From Shinisaurus crocodilurus (lineage: Eukaryota > Chordata > Lepidosauria > Squamata > Shinisauridae): a DNA stretch of 64,000 nucleotides. The stretch is from contig CM037877.1 in the NCBI GenBank assembly GCA_021292165.1, positions 298,422,726-298,486,725 of the forward strand, in the 5' to 3' direction. Each line of letters opens with the position of its first letter. Positions within the stretch are counted from its first letter, which is position 1. This document shows, in pieces, positions 11,096-24,200 of the stretch. The notes under the pieces were generated by a model, which did no database searches, was not told the DNA's origin, and saw only the letters and a program-made list of their open reading frames with translations. The position numbers and the translations under genes are program-made.

Positions 11096-11220
11096 CAACC
11101 TTGGGTCCCCAGATGTCTTTGGCCTACAACTCCCAGCATGCCCCAGCCAGCGTAGCTGGCTGGGGCATGCTGGGAGTTGTAGGCCAAAGACATCTGGGGA
11201 CCCAAGGTTGGAGAACACCG
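11096..11220. mobile_element. hAT-like hairpin MITE (CAGTGTTCTCC family)
   Basis: The arms begin CAGTGTTCTCCAACCTTGGG and are complementary almost to the end (one terminal mismatch), with a tiny loop. Confidence 0.85.
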
Positions 11221-11641
11221 AGTTAGAAGAAACATAGTTCATCTTTTACCATTAACTCTAAATGGTGATGACACCAGAGTGGACTCGGCTAACTTGCCAA
11301 TTGCTTTCAGATGTCTCCACTTCAAGCGTGAGCTGGTTTTTAAAGCCAGTTTAACTATCATAGCTTTGCTCCCCTCTCTCCCTGGCCCATCCCTCAGAAG
11401 GGCCACTAGGAACCAGAGCTTTGTAAAGATGCTGGGAGCCACGGACACTGAACAGGTTTCATTTTGTAGCAGGGGGTCCCACAGTCACGGGACACACATA
11501 TCTAGACCTCCTGACATGAGTCTTCAGAATCCAGACTTAAGCAATGTAATGACTGACTTTGAGTTGCTTTAGAGTTCAGTTCCTTTTTATTGATTCCTCA
11601 GGACTTTTTACCATGACAATTTTTCAGGCAGGGTTAGAAAT

Positions 11642-11642
11642 T

Positions 11643-11678
<36 letters not shown>

Positions 11679-11680
11679 TA
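11642..11680 (+). repeat. (TA)n(CA)n microsatellite
   Basis: A run of TA dinucleotides passes directly into CA dinucleotides. Confidence 0.95.
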
Positions 11681-12359
11681 CGGTGGGATTTTAAAACAAG
11701 CTCATGGACTGCATCACTCCATATAGGTTGTGTTATCCACCCATGATTCAAAATGTTAAATGAAAATCTGAAAGGAACACAAACACTCATTTTAAAGTTT
11801 TCCCCTGAGGTAATTTGGGACTATGCAAAGGATACAATTTTTGTTTGTTTAATGGGGGAAGATACTGTCTTAAGATTGTGCGCATGTTTGTGTGCGCGTG
11901 CATGTTAATTTTTGTATTTCCGGAAAGGATATTTGTATATAAAGAATAGGCTACTATATGGTTGTTGCTTGCTTAGCATACAAGCCCTCCAATTCTTAAC
12001 GGTTAAAACATTAGAAAGCCATTCAGCAGCCAAGAGAACAGGATGCTTCAAAATATCATGGCAGGCAGATCTGCTCCACTCAGGCCACCCCTGTGCGTTC
12101 GTATTTTGTTTTCCAAAGTTCTTGCAACTTAAACTGGGGAAGCCATAAGGGCCCTCTGCCTGGCATAGCTTTTCTTGAAAGCTTCCAAGCAATTCTATAG
12201 TCTCCTTGAATGACTGATCACATAGCTAACTGCTCTTCAACCATTAAGAAAGTTTTTACCCTATACCTTGTCTTTTTTTCACGAGAGCAGAAAAAAAAAA
12301 TACTTCCCCCATTTATGCAAAGCAGAGAGCAGCTGAACCCGTCCAACATGCTCCTAGCA

Positions 12360-12493
12360 CAGTGTTCTCCCACCTTGGGTCCCCAGATGTTTTTGGCCTA
12401 CCACTCCCAGCATGCCCCAGCCAGCGTAGCTGGCTGGGGCATGCTGGGAGTTTAGGCCAAAAACATCTGGGGACCCAAGGTGGGAGAACACTG
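12360..12493. mobile_element. hAT-like hairpin MITE with target duplication
   Basis: The element starts CAGTGTTCTCCCACC and ends GGTGGGAGAACACTG. The flanks TCCTAGCA and TGCTAGCA agree at 7 of 8 positions. Confidence 0.88.
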
Positions 12494-12524
12494 TGCTAGC
12501 ATATGGCAGTATATGAACCTATGG

Positions 12525-12675
12525 GGGTGCGTTACCCCAAATCATGAGGCCTGTATTGTCTGGGAGCAGCTCTTCATCTCAGGCAGAGGCCCTCTTGCAG
12601 CCCTTCTACTGGAAATCTTCTAACCTGGGACCCTCTACTTGCAAGCAGTGTGCTCAACAGCTGAGCTATGCTGGG
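12525..12675 (-). mobile_element. tRNA-derived SINE, minus strand
   Basis: On the minus strand it reads CATAGCTCAGCTGTTGAGCA, then a B-box-like GGTCCCAGGTTAGAAG and TTTCCAGTAGAAGG. It is the same family as 24960-25110, 56496-56600 and 58320-58445. Confidence 0.7.
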
Positions 12676-13370
12676 TGGGCATAAGGGAGCCTTCCCCATT
12701 GTAGCTTAGCTGTCATGACTTCTCCCTCTCCCAACCCGCCTTCCAGTCAAGTATAGATCTGCAACAGGGCAAAAATTTCAACATCTTCACAACTACCTTT
12801 CCTAGGAGTTTGTACCTGGGAAAAGCTATACAAGAGTGACACGAGTTGATAGCACTGGACTTGGATTCCATTTGGGACACATGCAAATCATCATTTGTGG
12901 TTACAAACAGTTAACTTAGCAGGACGCCTTTCAACTACTGTATTGGCAGGCACACCAAGCCCAGTGACCTTCCTCCCTGCAGAGTCACACCCTTGGAAAG
13001 CAGTGCCGGCTCCTTTATAAGGCGGCTAGGGTAGAGTCCGGTTACAACACCAGTTAACTCTTATGCACTTTATGCCTGAACAGCTGCACACACCGTGAGA
13101 GGGTCAAGCACACTTTCCTAGTCATGTAGCAGCTTCTTTCCAATAGATGACCCGGGGAAGCATACAAGTCAATACTTGCCACATCTGACTACGTAGTGGG
13201 GGATGGAACTGTGGATTCTTTCGTGTGGGATCTTTCTATCCCCATCCTGTCGCTCTAGTATCAGTTGGGACCCCTCTGGGACAGAAACGGTTGATGCTGT
13301 GTCCTGTAGACCAGGCGTGGGCAGACTTCAGGCTGCCATGATCTACTTTGTTTTTTACCAGAACCTCAAG

Positions 13371-13532
13371 CAGGGCCGGTGCTACCATTAGGCCAACTAG
13401 GCGGCTGCCTAGGGCGCCGGGCTAAAGGGGGCTCCAGGAGCATAGGGCTGGAGGGAGGGCTCAAGTGGGAAGGGGGGGGGGCTAAATATCTGATCTTGCC
13501 TAGGGCACCAAACTGCCTTGCACCGGTCCCTG
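13371..13532 (+). mobile_element. Small hAT-like element (CAGGGCCGGTGC family)
   Basis: The termini CAGGGCCGGTGC and GCACCGGTCCCTG are inverted. The interior TACCATTAGGCCAACTAGGC and GATCTTGCCTAGGGCACC match copies at 30022-30189 and 30945-31111. No duplication is visible here. Confidence 0.8.
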
Positions 13533-13814
13533 AAAGATCCACCAACTGGAGCCTGATGCAAGAGAAGGTACATTGAGCCCAGGAATTTGTTTGGAATTGA
13601 ATACCAGAACTGAATGGAGCTCACAGTCCTTCCACACAAGAATTAATACCTATACTTACCCCAGGCGTTCTTTACTTCCACAGTATATTAGAGGGCAGGA
13701 GGTTTCATTTTGTTGCTACTATTGAGCAATCCAGGGTCAGAAACCCTTGCCAATCCATGGCAAGTCACCCGGAGACCTACTAGTAGATCATGATCCACCT
13801 TCTGCCTACTCCTG

Positions 13815-14200
13815 GTTTAAAATACAATTTATTCCTCAACAGAAGACACAAATAAGAGACAGGTCTGTGCAAATTTTTTTTTTTTTTTTTTTTTTACTGA
13901 CGCCCAAACTGCACACAATGGTTCACACAGGGTGTTCTTCAACAACGGGGGAGAAAAAATTAACTGAAGATTCAACAGCCAGTTTCTTTTTCTCAAACTG
14001 GCAAAGCTGTGGGAGGGGAAAGACAAACCCCTCAGAAGGTTTTTAAAGCAAAGTGACTTTCCTTTTTGGTCAAGCTCCCCCCTCAGGTTTAATTTTTTTA
14101 CATTCAGGGCTTCAACAGCAGCAAAGAGGGTACTGGTGAAGTTTGGGGTCTCTTCAAGTGCAGGATGAGGTAACTTGGGTTGTAGGCACATTGTGGACAC
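13815..14200 (-). other. YBX2: Candidate YBX2 3' UTR exon
   Basis: A minus-strand acceptor (CCTCTTACAG) at 14202-14201 could join the donor at 15145. The exon would run to a minus-strand AATAAA at 13833-13828. YBX-family genes are recalled to carry their last exon as 3' UTR. A T-run at 13876-13900 (A-run in the transcript) lies inside it. No RNA evidence is available. Confidence 0.45.
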
Positions 14201-15145
14201 CTGTAAGAGGGGAAATGTGTAGTCAGATGCTGAAGGGGAGGGCTGGAAGCAGTGGCCCCCTGACAGCAGTGTTTGTGAAGACAATATCTGCAGAACGGGG
14301 TTGAAGGTGAATTGCTAGTCCCACAAAGTCTATAACACTCGAGTAAAGTTAGGTATGATCATGTTTACACTGCAGGAATACAAGTGTCATGGTTTCCCAT
14401 TCCCAGAAGAACTCTGAAAATTGTGGTTTATGGCGAGAAGGGGAAAGGAATTCAATCTGAATTTTCAGCAAGAACTGCAAGTCCCCCTTCTCCAAGGTAG
14501 GTTCTTTGCCATGTAAAGCAAGCTAGAATCGTTACCCATCCTCAGGTCTCAAGGATCTTTGCAGTAAGAAGTTCAGCAGGTATGACTTCTCATGCCTCTG
14601 CCACGCAGCTCTTAAATGCCATCAAGCTCCCTTCGGAGGAGGCCGACAACCTGAAACAGGCGTCAGCAGATCTGCCAACCAGTCTTCCCTTACATTTCGC
14701 TGCTGGGTCACCTGACCAAGGAGGCGCTACAGGATAACACCATTAGAACCAGGTTAAGGAGAGGAACAGCGCTATCCTACTCCAGCGATTAAACATACAT
14801 CTATCAAGTCAGGGAAGTTTCGCAAGGACCAAAGAGCAGTCCAAAAATCCAGGGCGCTTTTAACCAAACAAGAGTTTAATTACCCTGTCTGGCACAGTCA
14901 CAGGTTTAAAGTATTTTAGCTGACCTTGGGCCAACCACCGTCCCTCTCGACCTAACCTCACAGAGCCGTTGCAAAGGTAAAATGGGGAGAATATTATTAT
15001 TTTTGTATACCTCATACATGTCGTCGTGAACTCCTTGGACAAAAGGTAGCCTATAAACGTAATAAAATAAAGGCCACAGTCTACCAACTTCACATTCCTG
15101 CACGGGCACATCCTTACCAGATCACAGCTCTTGGCATCCCCTCAC

Positions 15146-15210
15146 CGTGTGCAGATTCATCAGGCCAGTAGGGCTGGGGCAAGCTCCCCCCCAGGCTCGG
15201 GTGTTGAAAT
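15146..15210 (-). CDS. YBX2: Candidate terminal coding exon of YBX2 with stop codon
   Basis: The preceding exon ends in phase 0 at GAT. This exon follows a good acceptor (TTTTCTTTGCAG) and adds 16 residues, [16 protein letters not shown], before TGA at 15162-15160. Fourteen bases after the stop there is a donor, ACACG/GTGAGG, at 15146/15145. The peptide does not resemble the human C-terminus, so the exon rests on splice sites and frame only. Confidence 0.6.
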
Positions 15211-18200
15211 CTGCAAAGAAAACCACCGTTTCGCTAACCAGACACAGGAAGGCAACGTCCCAGCAAGCGGAGCTGGTCTGAGGGGCTACCACTGAACCCG
15301 ACTGACTCCTTTAAATTTAACTCGAGACAGACCTCTTGTGGCAGATCAAGAGACAACAGGGCCCCAGAAAGATGCATGCACGCTGCTCCCTGGCCATATA
15401 TGACACTTGGCAATCCATTCCGCGTACTGTCAAAAAGCAGCCCGTACAACGCGGTCACGCGACTTGGTTGAGAATATTGCCCAAGACACGTCCTTCCGTG
15501 GACTGGAAACCACGGAAACAAGGCTCTATGAGGAGAGACTGAAAGGGACTGGGCATGTTTAGCCTTCAGAAGAGGAGACTGAGGGGAGATCTGATCGCAC
15601 TCTTCCAGTACTTAAAGGGATGTCACACAGAGGAGGGCAAAGATCTCTTCTCCGTCATCCCAGTTTGCAGGACACGGAATAATGGGCTCAAGTTACAGGA
15701 ACCCTAGATTCCACCTAACATCAGGAAAAATTTCCTGACTGTCAGAGCAATAAGGCAATGGAACCAACTACCTAGGGAGGTGGTGGGCTCTCCCAGTCTG
15801 GAGGCATCCAAGGTGCGGCTGGACAGACATCTGTCAGAGATGCTTTGACCTGGATTCCTGCATTGAGCAGGGGGTTGGACCCGATGGCCTGGTAGGCCCC
15901 TTCCAACTCTACTTTTCTATGATTTGTCTCAGAGACAGCGTGCTCTAGAAGCAAGCCGGCTGAGGGCCAGGGAACCGAGGGCCACCCGGGGAGAGGCCTT
16001 CGACTGTCCGCCTCCACTTACATCCACAAGCTGTTGCTGGATCTCCGGCAGGGGCTGGGGGGGGCTCTCCTGGGCTGGGGAAGCAGGCTTGCTGGATTCC
16101 ACCACTGCTTCTTGAGCCATCGCAGGAGTGCTAGCGGCAGGGGTGTCGCCGCCAGCAGCAGCAGAGCTTGCCGCGGGCTGCTCTTTGGTAGCGGTGGTGG
16201 CCTGGAGCAGAAGAGAGGATGGTCAGCGTTCGGAATGGAGGTCCCCATTGAGAAGTGCGCCGCTTTTTAACCTTCGGCGTGTGTGTGCGCACACACGTAC
16301 ATACCCACTCCTGCACAGTGCACAATTCCTTGGGATCTTTAAATTAGTGATGTTTATGGACACTCCTGGCCTATAGAAAAGCAAAGGAAGACCTTCCCCG
16401 TCATGCACGCCTCGTGACAACGAGCGGCTGCACGAGGAGCCGAGAAGGAATGAAGCCGCTCTGCCATGTCAGTTCACAGGCAGAGAGATTTATTTCTGGA
16501 GCAAATTGCTGTTTGCATTGCTTAAATGTCTTGCAAGGCGGAAGCATAAAAAGCACGGGTATAAATACAGCCAGAGATGACAGACGTGGCCTCACACTCC
16601 TCCAAGAAGAGCTTTGTCTGTCTTCTTGAAATCCTAGTTACCAAAACAATCTTTGGAAGAAAGGACTGGCTGTTGGGATCTTCCTCCACTTAAAGGTGTC
16701 TTTGGAGGGTGGAGAGTAAGCCAGCAGGGGCATTGCGAGGCTTGGGCCCATGGGGCCCTCACCCCGGATCTATTCCCCAGAGCCCTGACTGTCCGCTGGT
16801 GCCACTAGAAGCTGCTTTTGGGGGGTTGCCTTTGCTTAATTGCCATGCAGGGGGTGGTTTTCAAGGGGGACTGCAGTCCCTGCATGGCAATTAAGCTTAG
16901 AAAAAACTTTCCACTGGTTTAGGATGAGAGCTGGAAAGCAGGGTGAGAACTAATTGAAGAATTTTATTTGAAATTATTTGGATGAGAAATTAATTAGCTG
17001 GCTTTGCCTCCTGTGAAATTTAAATAAATCCTGGTCATTCTTTCTTCGTGTGTGTGTGTGTGTGTGCATGTCTGCATGTATATATATGCGTGCGTGCGTG
17101 CTTTTGTGTGCATATATGTGTGTGTGTGTGTATATATAATATATGTGTGTGCACAAATTTTATGGAGATTTTTGTACTATAGGCCTAGTCCCCGAATCTT
17201 TTAAATGCCTAACTATGCGCGAAAGCCAGCTATGTTTAATTCCACCATTCTAAGAATTTTTGACCCATGTTTACAGAACACATCGGTCTAAACATCTTGT
17301 TGCAACACTAATACAAGGTATTTGGGAGCTTGTGTGGGCAAGGAACCGCCTATCCAGAGCTTCTGCTCAAAATTCTAGTGGGGTAAGATGTGGAAGCCAC
17401 TCTCCTTTTTAGGTGAAGTTATACATACCATATTTAGATGAGCTACTGTGTCTTAAGACTTCCTGTCCACCTCAACCACTGACACCCATCTACTTTCAGT
17501 ATGAGCACTGAACACGGCAAGGTTTTAAAGTTTCCAAAGAGGTCGAGACAAGAATACGTAGTTGTTTGTGTATGTAGACAATAAAGTTAAAGGACAAGTT
17601 ACAACCCTTGCAGAGCGCACATCCATGACAGACCATGCCATCAGCTGGCACGCCTTGGATCTTACCTCAGTTGCAGTCTGGCGGGCTCCAGCTGTCTGCT
17701 GGCGTCTGCGTTGGAAGTAAGGCCGGTTGCGCTGGCGCTGGGGCTCCGGACGGATGCCGTCTGCCGGGGCCTGCGCCGCCTTTGTCTCGCCATCTCCTCC
17801 TTCAGTGGTGGGCTGCTGTGGTGGGCGGGGGCGGAAAGGTCTGGACGGGGAGAAGTTTGGGAGTTGCCTCTCAGCCTTTTCTCTCCCCCCCCCGCCCCCC
17901 AGACAAGCGGGGCAGAGCATCAAAAAAAACCCCGAGGTCTACTATGACAGAGCTAAGCCTGGACTGGGTTCTTGGGGGCTGCTTCCCAGCTTCACAACTA
18001 CCACTAGCAATTTGCCAAATCTGAAGCCTAAATACCTTCCGAAACTGATTTAAAAAACAAACAAACACTTAGTGGCTGGAGGAAAGCAGGAGGTTATTTC
18101 AGCACCATGGATTAAAAAATGTAAAAGGCAAATTAAATCTAAACGCTTATAGGCAGTAGCCAGTCAAATCATTGGGGCTGGGGGAGAGAACATGGGACAT

Positions 18201-21200
18201 ACTGGGATCGTGGTGTAGGAAGGTCACTTGAGCATGAGGTGGGGCACAAGTCTTCTAAATAAGTGACACTACAGCTGACTGCTTTTCCATGCAGAGCAAT
18301 CAGAAGGGGAGGAAGGAGCTGGAGTATGGACTCCTTTTTAAAAGGGTTGGTATCTCCTACTCTTGAACTGTTTATGAGAGATTAGAAGAGAACCTTCTCC
18401 ATGCCTTTCTAGGATGGCCCTACCCACCATAAAGAACTGCAGTACAGTCTCCTTGTTCCATTAAACCAAGGGTCTTCAAACTAAGGCCCGCGGGCCACAT
18501 CCGGCCCGCCTTTCCTTTTTATCCGGCCCGGCGGCCGATCGGCGGAAGCAGACTTTTTAAAAACTCTTTCGCTTCAAGCGCCGATTCTTTTGTCGAGTAT
18601 GCTCATTTGTGTGATGGCAAAAACAAAAGTACGGTATATTCATGTTAGGCATGAAACAATTGTGCAACTATATATGTAAATACCACCAGCCCTGCCAGGA
18701 GTATTAATTAATACTCCCCTTCTTCCCTCCCCATTCCTTTTTCCTTGCGTGTTGTGTCTTTTTAGATTGTAAGCCTGTGGGCAGGGACTGTCTTGTTAAT
18801 TGCTGTAAACCGCTCAGAGAGCTTCAGCTATTGGGCGGCATAAAAATAAATAAATAAATAAATAAAATAACTTTCCATTTAAGGGGAAAAAATTGACCCC
18901 CTATCAAGTAAAAAAAAAGGGACCCGGGTCCTTTTTTTTTACTTGATCCATTCATTCATATTTTTTTTCAAACTATAGTCCGGCCCCCCAACAGTCTGAG
19001 GGACAATGAACTGGCCCCCCTGTTTAAAAAGTTTGAGGACCCCTGCATTAAACACTGCCCTCCACCTTACATCACCCTCTGCTTTACGGGAAGAGTGGGA
19101 AACACACTCCTGGAAACCAAGTGTGTGAACAGTGCAAAGAAAGCACGCTCCCCTGAATAACCCCACTCTTTTCGCTTTGATCATACGAACTGCAGCTGCA
19201 CGTCCCCAAGGGGGACTTGCTGTGAAGGGGAAAGAAAACTGGTAACTCAAAGCATCTTCCAGGGTGTTATCAGGTGGAGAACGACCGGGGAGGCGCTGCC
19301 TGCAGCTTTACCTGCGGTATCTGGGACGGAAGCGAGGGGCCGGGGCTCTCTCGCCAGCCTGGATCTGCTGCTGTTGGTCTCCCTCAGGCTGGGTGGCATC
19401 TTTGGGTTCTGCGCTTTCAGTGCCCTGGGGAAGAAGAGCACACCGCTCAGGTTCCCCAAGGACGGACCCCAAGCTGCCTTTGCCTCAAGCCAGAAGAGAC
19501 GCGTCCAAGGGCATGATGCATTCTACAGCAACAAATACAGTATAGTATCCCAAGACAAGACGGAAGGCCATTTCACAGACGGACATCCCTACGATGAATT
19601 CACTTCCGGGTAAGGGTGCATGTGTGGTGCGCGTGTGAATCCAAGTGCACAGATCACAAAAAAATGCAAGATCTAAAGAAGTGTTCTCCCACCTTGGGTC
19701 CCCGGATGTTTTTGGCCTACAACTCCCAGCATGCCCCAGCCACACTGATCTAAAGGGTGCTGGAAGAGAAAGCCTCCGTGTTCACCTTGAGACACCTTAC
19801 GCAACGCGGAAACGAGCAAGACTCCCACAGTGGCTGGCGAGGGAGCAGACCCTCGGCTTCCCCCAACCGTAAGACAGGTTCTCCGGCTGCCTCTCCGGAG
19901 CGGACTCACTTCTGCTGGCTGGGCCTGCTGCTGCTGCTGGGGCGGAGCCCGAGGCCCCCGCACAAATCTCCGGCGGAAGAAAAAAGGCGGGGGGCGCCTC
20001 CGTCGAGGGCGCTGCTGCACAGCCTCGTCCGCGCGCTCCCCCTCGCTGACCGTCTCCGCGGACCCTTCCGTCCGGGTGCCATCCTGTGGCTGTTGGGCCT
20101 GCCGGGGCCTGGGGATGAACCGGCGAAAGCGGCGGCGGTTGGGAGCATAGCGGCTGCCTTTCACAGGGATGCCGCCGGGGCCAGTGACGTTGGCTGCCTC
20201 GGCGCCCTGCGGAAGACAGTTGAGGGACAAATAAGCTGGGAAACGTCCGGCGGCCCTAGAAGAGCGCTGGTGCACAATGCCACAGCCAAGCTACCTTCTC
20301 TCCTTCCACCACATCGAACTCCACTGTCTCCCCGTCTCCAACACTGCGGAGGAATTTACGGGGATTGTTTCTCTTGATTGCCGTCTAGTAAAGAGCAGAG
20401 AGAAGACAGAATGAGCTCTTGAGCGAGATGACGACGCTCACGCAACATCTCAAGCTTCCCACCAATTCCCCGTATCAGGCCTGTGTAAAACTGAGTGCTA
20501 GATCATTTCACAAACACCACCAGCATTTGGGCTGCGCTGCATTTCACATGATGTAGGGTCCATTTTTCTCAAGAAATGGGGGGCACGGGGAGCAAACTCT
20601 CCGTACCCATGAGACAAATCACAGGAACCATGGCATGCCAACTGAGCAAAGCAACCTCACAAACAATTGAAAATGGATATTTTTAATATTCTTTTGCAGT
20701 GCCAGCCATCAGGAATGGACAGACTTCTTCACACGGCACATAAACTATGGAATTCACTACCACACGATATGGTGATGGTGAGCAGCATAAGACTTCTCTA
20801 AAAGAGGATTAGACAAGTCCATGGGAGATAGGGCTATCAATGGCTACTAGTCAAGATGGCCACATGCTCCCTCTGAATACCAGTTGCTGGGGAACATCAG
20901 CGGGGGAAGGCTATTGCCCTCACGTCCTGCTTCTGGGGCTTCCCGGAGGCATCTTGTTGGCCACCATGGGAAACAGGGTGCTGGACTAGAAAGGCCTTTG
21001 GTCTGACCCAGTGGGGCTCTTATGTTTTTACCCTCATTTGGCGACTGATCCAACTTTCAAAAATAGAACTGCTCTGGACCATGTTCCAGGCTTTACACCG
21101 GTTCCTGGTTTACAGCAACAATGAAATGTAGCAATTGAAGTTCTCGCACGCCAATATACCAGCGTCACTCTGCCTTAGAAGGCTTTAGCTTGGGCTTCTA

Positions 21201-24200
21201 ACTTAAGTAAGTGTTCAGAAGGAGCCTCACGTATGTTTAGCAAGTTATCCCTCTAGTTAAGTGGCCCAGCTTCACATCTTAAAGCTAAGTGGTTATCTAG
21301 TGGGTACCCGATTTGCTCCCCACTGAAAACAGATGGATTTAGCAGTCTGGCATTGAACAATGCTGCTGCTACAAGATGGAATTCCAACAGATTCTAGCAC
21401 CCCAGCAATTCCAACATGGAAAAGAACCACAACCCCACTTGCTGCTTGCCAACTTTAGTTTGCCACAGTGAACGATGCTATGGTGGCTGAGCTACAGGCC
21501 TAGGGCATAATAAAGAGGGGCAGAAGAATGAGCTTGCCCACAGTGTGGTTCTTACCTGGTGCACAAACACATCCTCCTTGGTATCATTCCTGTAGGGAGG
21601 GAGGGAGGGAGAAGGAGATATAAAGCTTAGAGTACCTCCAGGTTGGGGGCTCAATGTGTCAGGCTCAATGTAATTTTTCATACTGAACCAGGGCTCACCA
21701 ATTATTGGTTGGAGGGAGGTGAGGGAGACTTAATGAAATCTACATGACAGATTCTCATTCCTCTGAGTTGTAGTCAAATCATGCCCCCTGCTCCAATAGT
21801 CTTTAAAAACAATTGTTGCTGGAACAGCCACAATTGTTGAGGGGGCTGGACATCCTTCCAACCCCCTCCCGTGATTTGAGCCCTGTCTTGGCCCAACACC
21901 TACAAACCAAGTTAGATTCGCATACTTCTGTGTCACCCTCACTCAGTGGAGTGAATGTCATCATACCTCTTTTGTACCTCTTCACCTGGGACAGACATCC
22001 AGCTAATTATGCTCAAAGATTAATTTGACGGGAAGGTGGGAGAAGTCAATACAGGCATGTTTTTGACAAGCCTAGATCTAGGATATTTATTGATGAGGTG
22101 ATTATGCGCCCGATAACGACATAAGCATCAATTGTACATTATGAGGAGTTCTGCATTAGTAAGAGCCAGAAATTCTAATTTTTTAAGGAGTTCATTCAAA
22201 ACAAATCAAAGTCTCTTAATTCTCAACTTGAGGACGGCAAGTTGCACAAAAGATATGCCAGACCTCATGTTTAAGTATAGCGCTGCTGACACAGACACCC
22301 CCCCCTCCTTGCTGCCCATATACAGGCCTGTGGCTCACGCTGGCTCAGCTTGTCTGAGCGTGGAAAGCTAAGCCGGGTCAGGCCTGGTTATTACTTGGAT
22401 GGGAGACCCCTCCTCTAGTTTCCTGCATTGAGCAGGGGGTTGGACTCGATAGCCTTGTAGGCTCCTTCCAACTCTATGATCTATGAAATCCAGAAGTTGT
22501 TAGCTCCTGTGCCTTCACCAGAAATCAATACCACTGACACATGCCAATGGCGGCTTTCTGCTAGCACAACAAATTCCTTTTACATACAGACACCTCGAGA
22601 GGGCATCATAGCACAAATACAGAGCATGGATAAAGAATCCCAAGTCCTCGGCTGGCTTGCTGAGTGTGTCCCAGCTATGCTAATTTGCATGGCCAGCTGT
22701 TTGTATAGGCCACACCGACAAACATCTCTCAGCCAGATTAGTCCAACCAACCAGCCCAGATTTCTGAAATCACATAAGGGGGGGGCAGCTTGTTATATGT
22801 GCAGGAGTATCTGATCAAATGCATAAGGGATTCAAAGAAGGCTCTTGCTATCATTCACACATGGGTTTCAGTACATGAATTTCTATTTAGGTGAACCGGG
22901 AAGCCTGCTCGGGTTTGCTCAGGGCTTTCACTGGTGTTATCTTGGGTGGGGACCATAGAATTTTTCCCGCATGAAAAGTTAGGTGGTCAGCTGACATGGT
23001 TTCCAGGTAATCTTTGCACTTGTGACTCAGTCATTTCTCTCTAGGAGGAAGTCAGGCATTGAGAAACAGATCTGGTTTGTGGAGCTAAGCTTCATTTGAG
23101 GCTATAAGCAAGTGAACTTGTATCTGACCATGTGCAGAGTGCATTTCTCCTCACCACTGAATAACAGCCAACACTCAAACCTGAAATTGAAGATACAGCC
23201 TCTAGTCAGGCTTGGGCCCTTCACACCTCATTTTAGACATCAGCCACTTATCTGTGATCCAGCAGGAATCTGCTTTAGGAGACCTTCTTGTGAAAGGATC
23301 GAAGCTGTATCACTTAAGAAAAGCAATTTCAGAAGATTAAAGTACAGGCAGTCCCCAGGTTACAAACAAGTTCCATTCTGAAGAATGTCTTTAAGTCAAA
23401 TCTGTATGTAAGCTGGAACAGCATAGTGTTCTATACGTTAAAATTGGCATTTACGCAAATTACATAAATTACGCAAATTGTGTAGTATACTATGCTATGT
23501 ACTCTACGTAAACGACGTAGCGCTGGGGAACCCAGAAGTCCATTCTTAAGTATGGGTTGTCTGTAAGTCAGACGTTCTTAACTCGGGAACTGCCTGTATA
23601 TGAGATCCCCCGCCTTCAAGTTCAATTTAATACTCAACGCTTTTCATTTTGCCAATTACATGCTGACAGTCTACCCAACTGCCTCCCTTACATTGACAAT
23701 GGTTCTTAGGTTACAAGAAAACATTCAGAGCTTTTAAAACAGAAGGTTCCATAGACTCATGAATCCTTCAAACCTTTCGGGCGGAAGAGAGGGGGCGGCT
23801 CACCTGTTTATAAATCCATAGCCATTGCGGACGTTGAACCATTTCACTGTGCCCTGCACCTGGGTGGCTGCAAAGCATTGCCAAGGAAGAAAGAAAGACT
23901 GATGATACGTGGAGAGGCGCACACACTTTCTCACCCCCCCCCCAGGAAGGCTTATGCATTCTAAGCAGACCTCCTAGCCACTTCAAACCCCCACCGTTAT
24001 CCTGCAAGCGCAGAGTGTTCAGGCCAGGGGTGCTGAACCTCTTTCGGCCCAAGGGTAGAATTCCATTTCAGAGGAAGGGGGGGGATTCCAGTGGTGGGCG
24101 GTGCCAAAGGCAAAAGGGGAGGGGTCAAACACCAGCAGCATCTCAATTTTAGAATGGGGGGGGGACTGCACGCCAACCATCGGAGGTTGGGAGAAAGGGG

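Larger units (their letters stand above)
8991..13814. other. Intergenic region between SLC2A4 and YBX2 3' ends
   Basis: I see no gene here. It holds an X-box cluster (9436-9541), a short tandem repeat (9639-9690), MITE clusters (9760-10025, 11096-11220, 12360-12493, 13371-13532), a microsatellite (11642-11680) and a minus-strand tRNA-derived SINE (12525-12675). The remainder appears to be unique or decayed sequence. Open frames here lack coding features. Confidence 0.6.

Noticed and set aside
11083..11232. CRISPR-like palindromic repeats
   Set aside because: The repeated palindromes are dispersed hairpin transposons in a vertebrate genome, not an array with spacers.
22336..22400. Possible functional 5S rRNA gene
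   Set aside because: Only the internal segment is present; it lacks the 5S 5' and 3' ends and is fused to a CR1-like tail, so it is a SINE.
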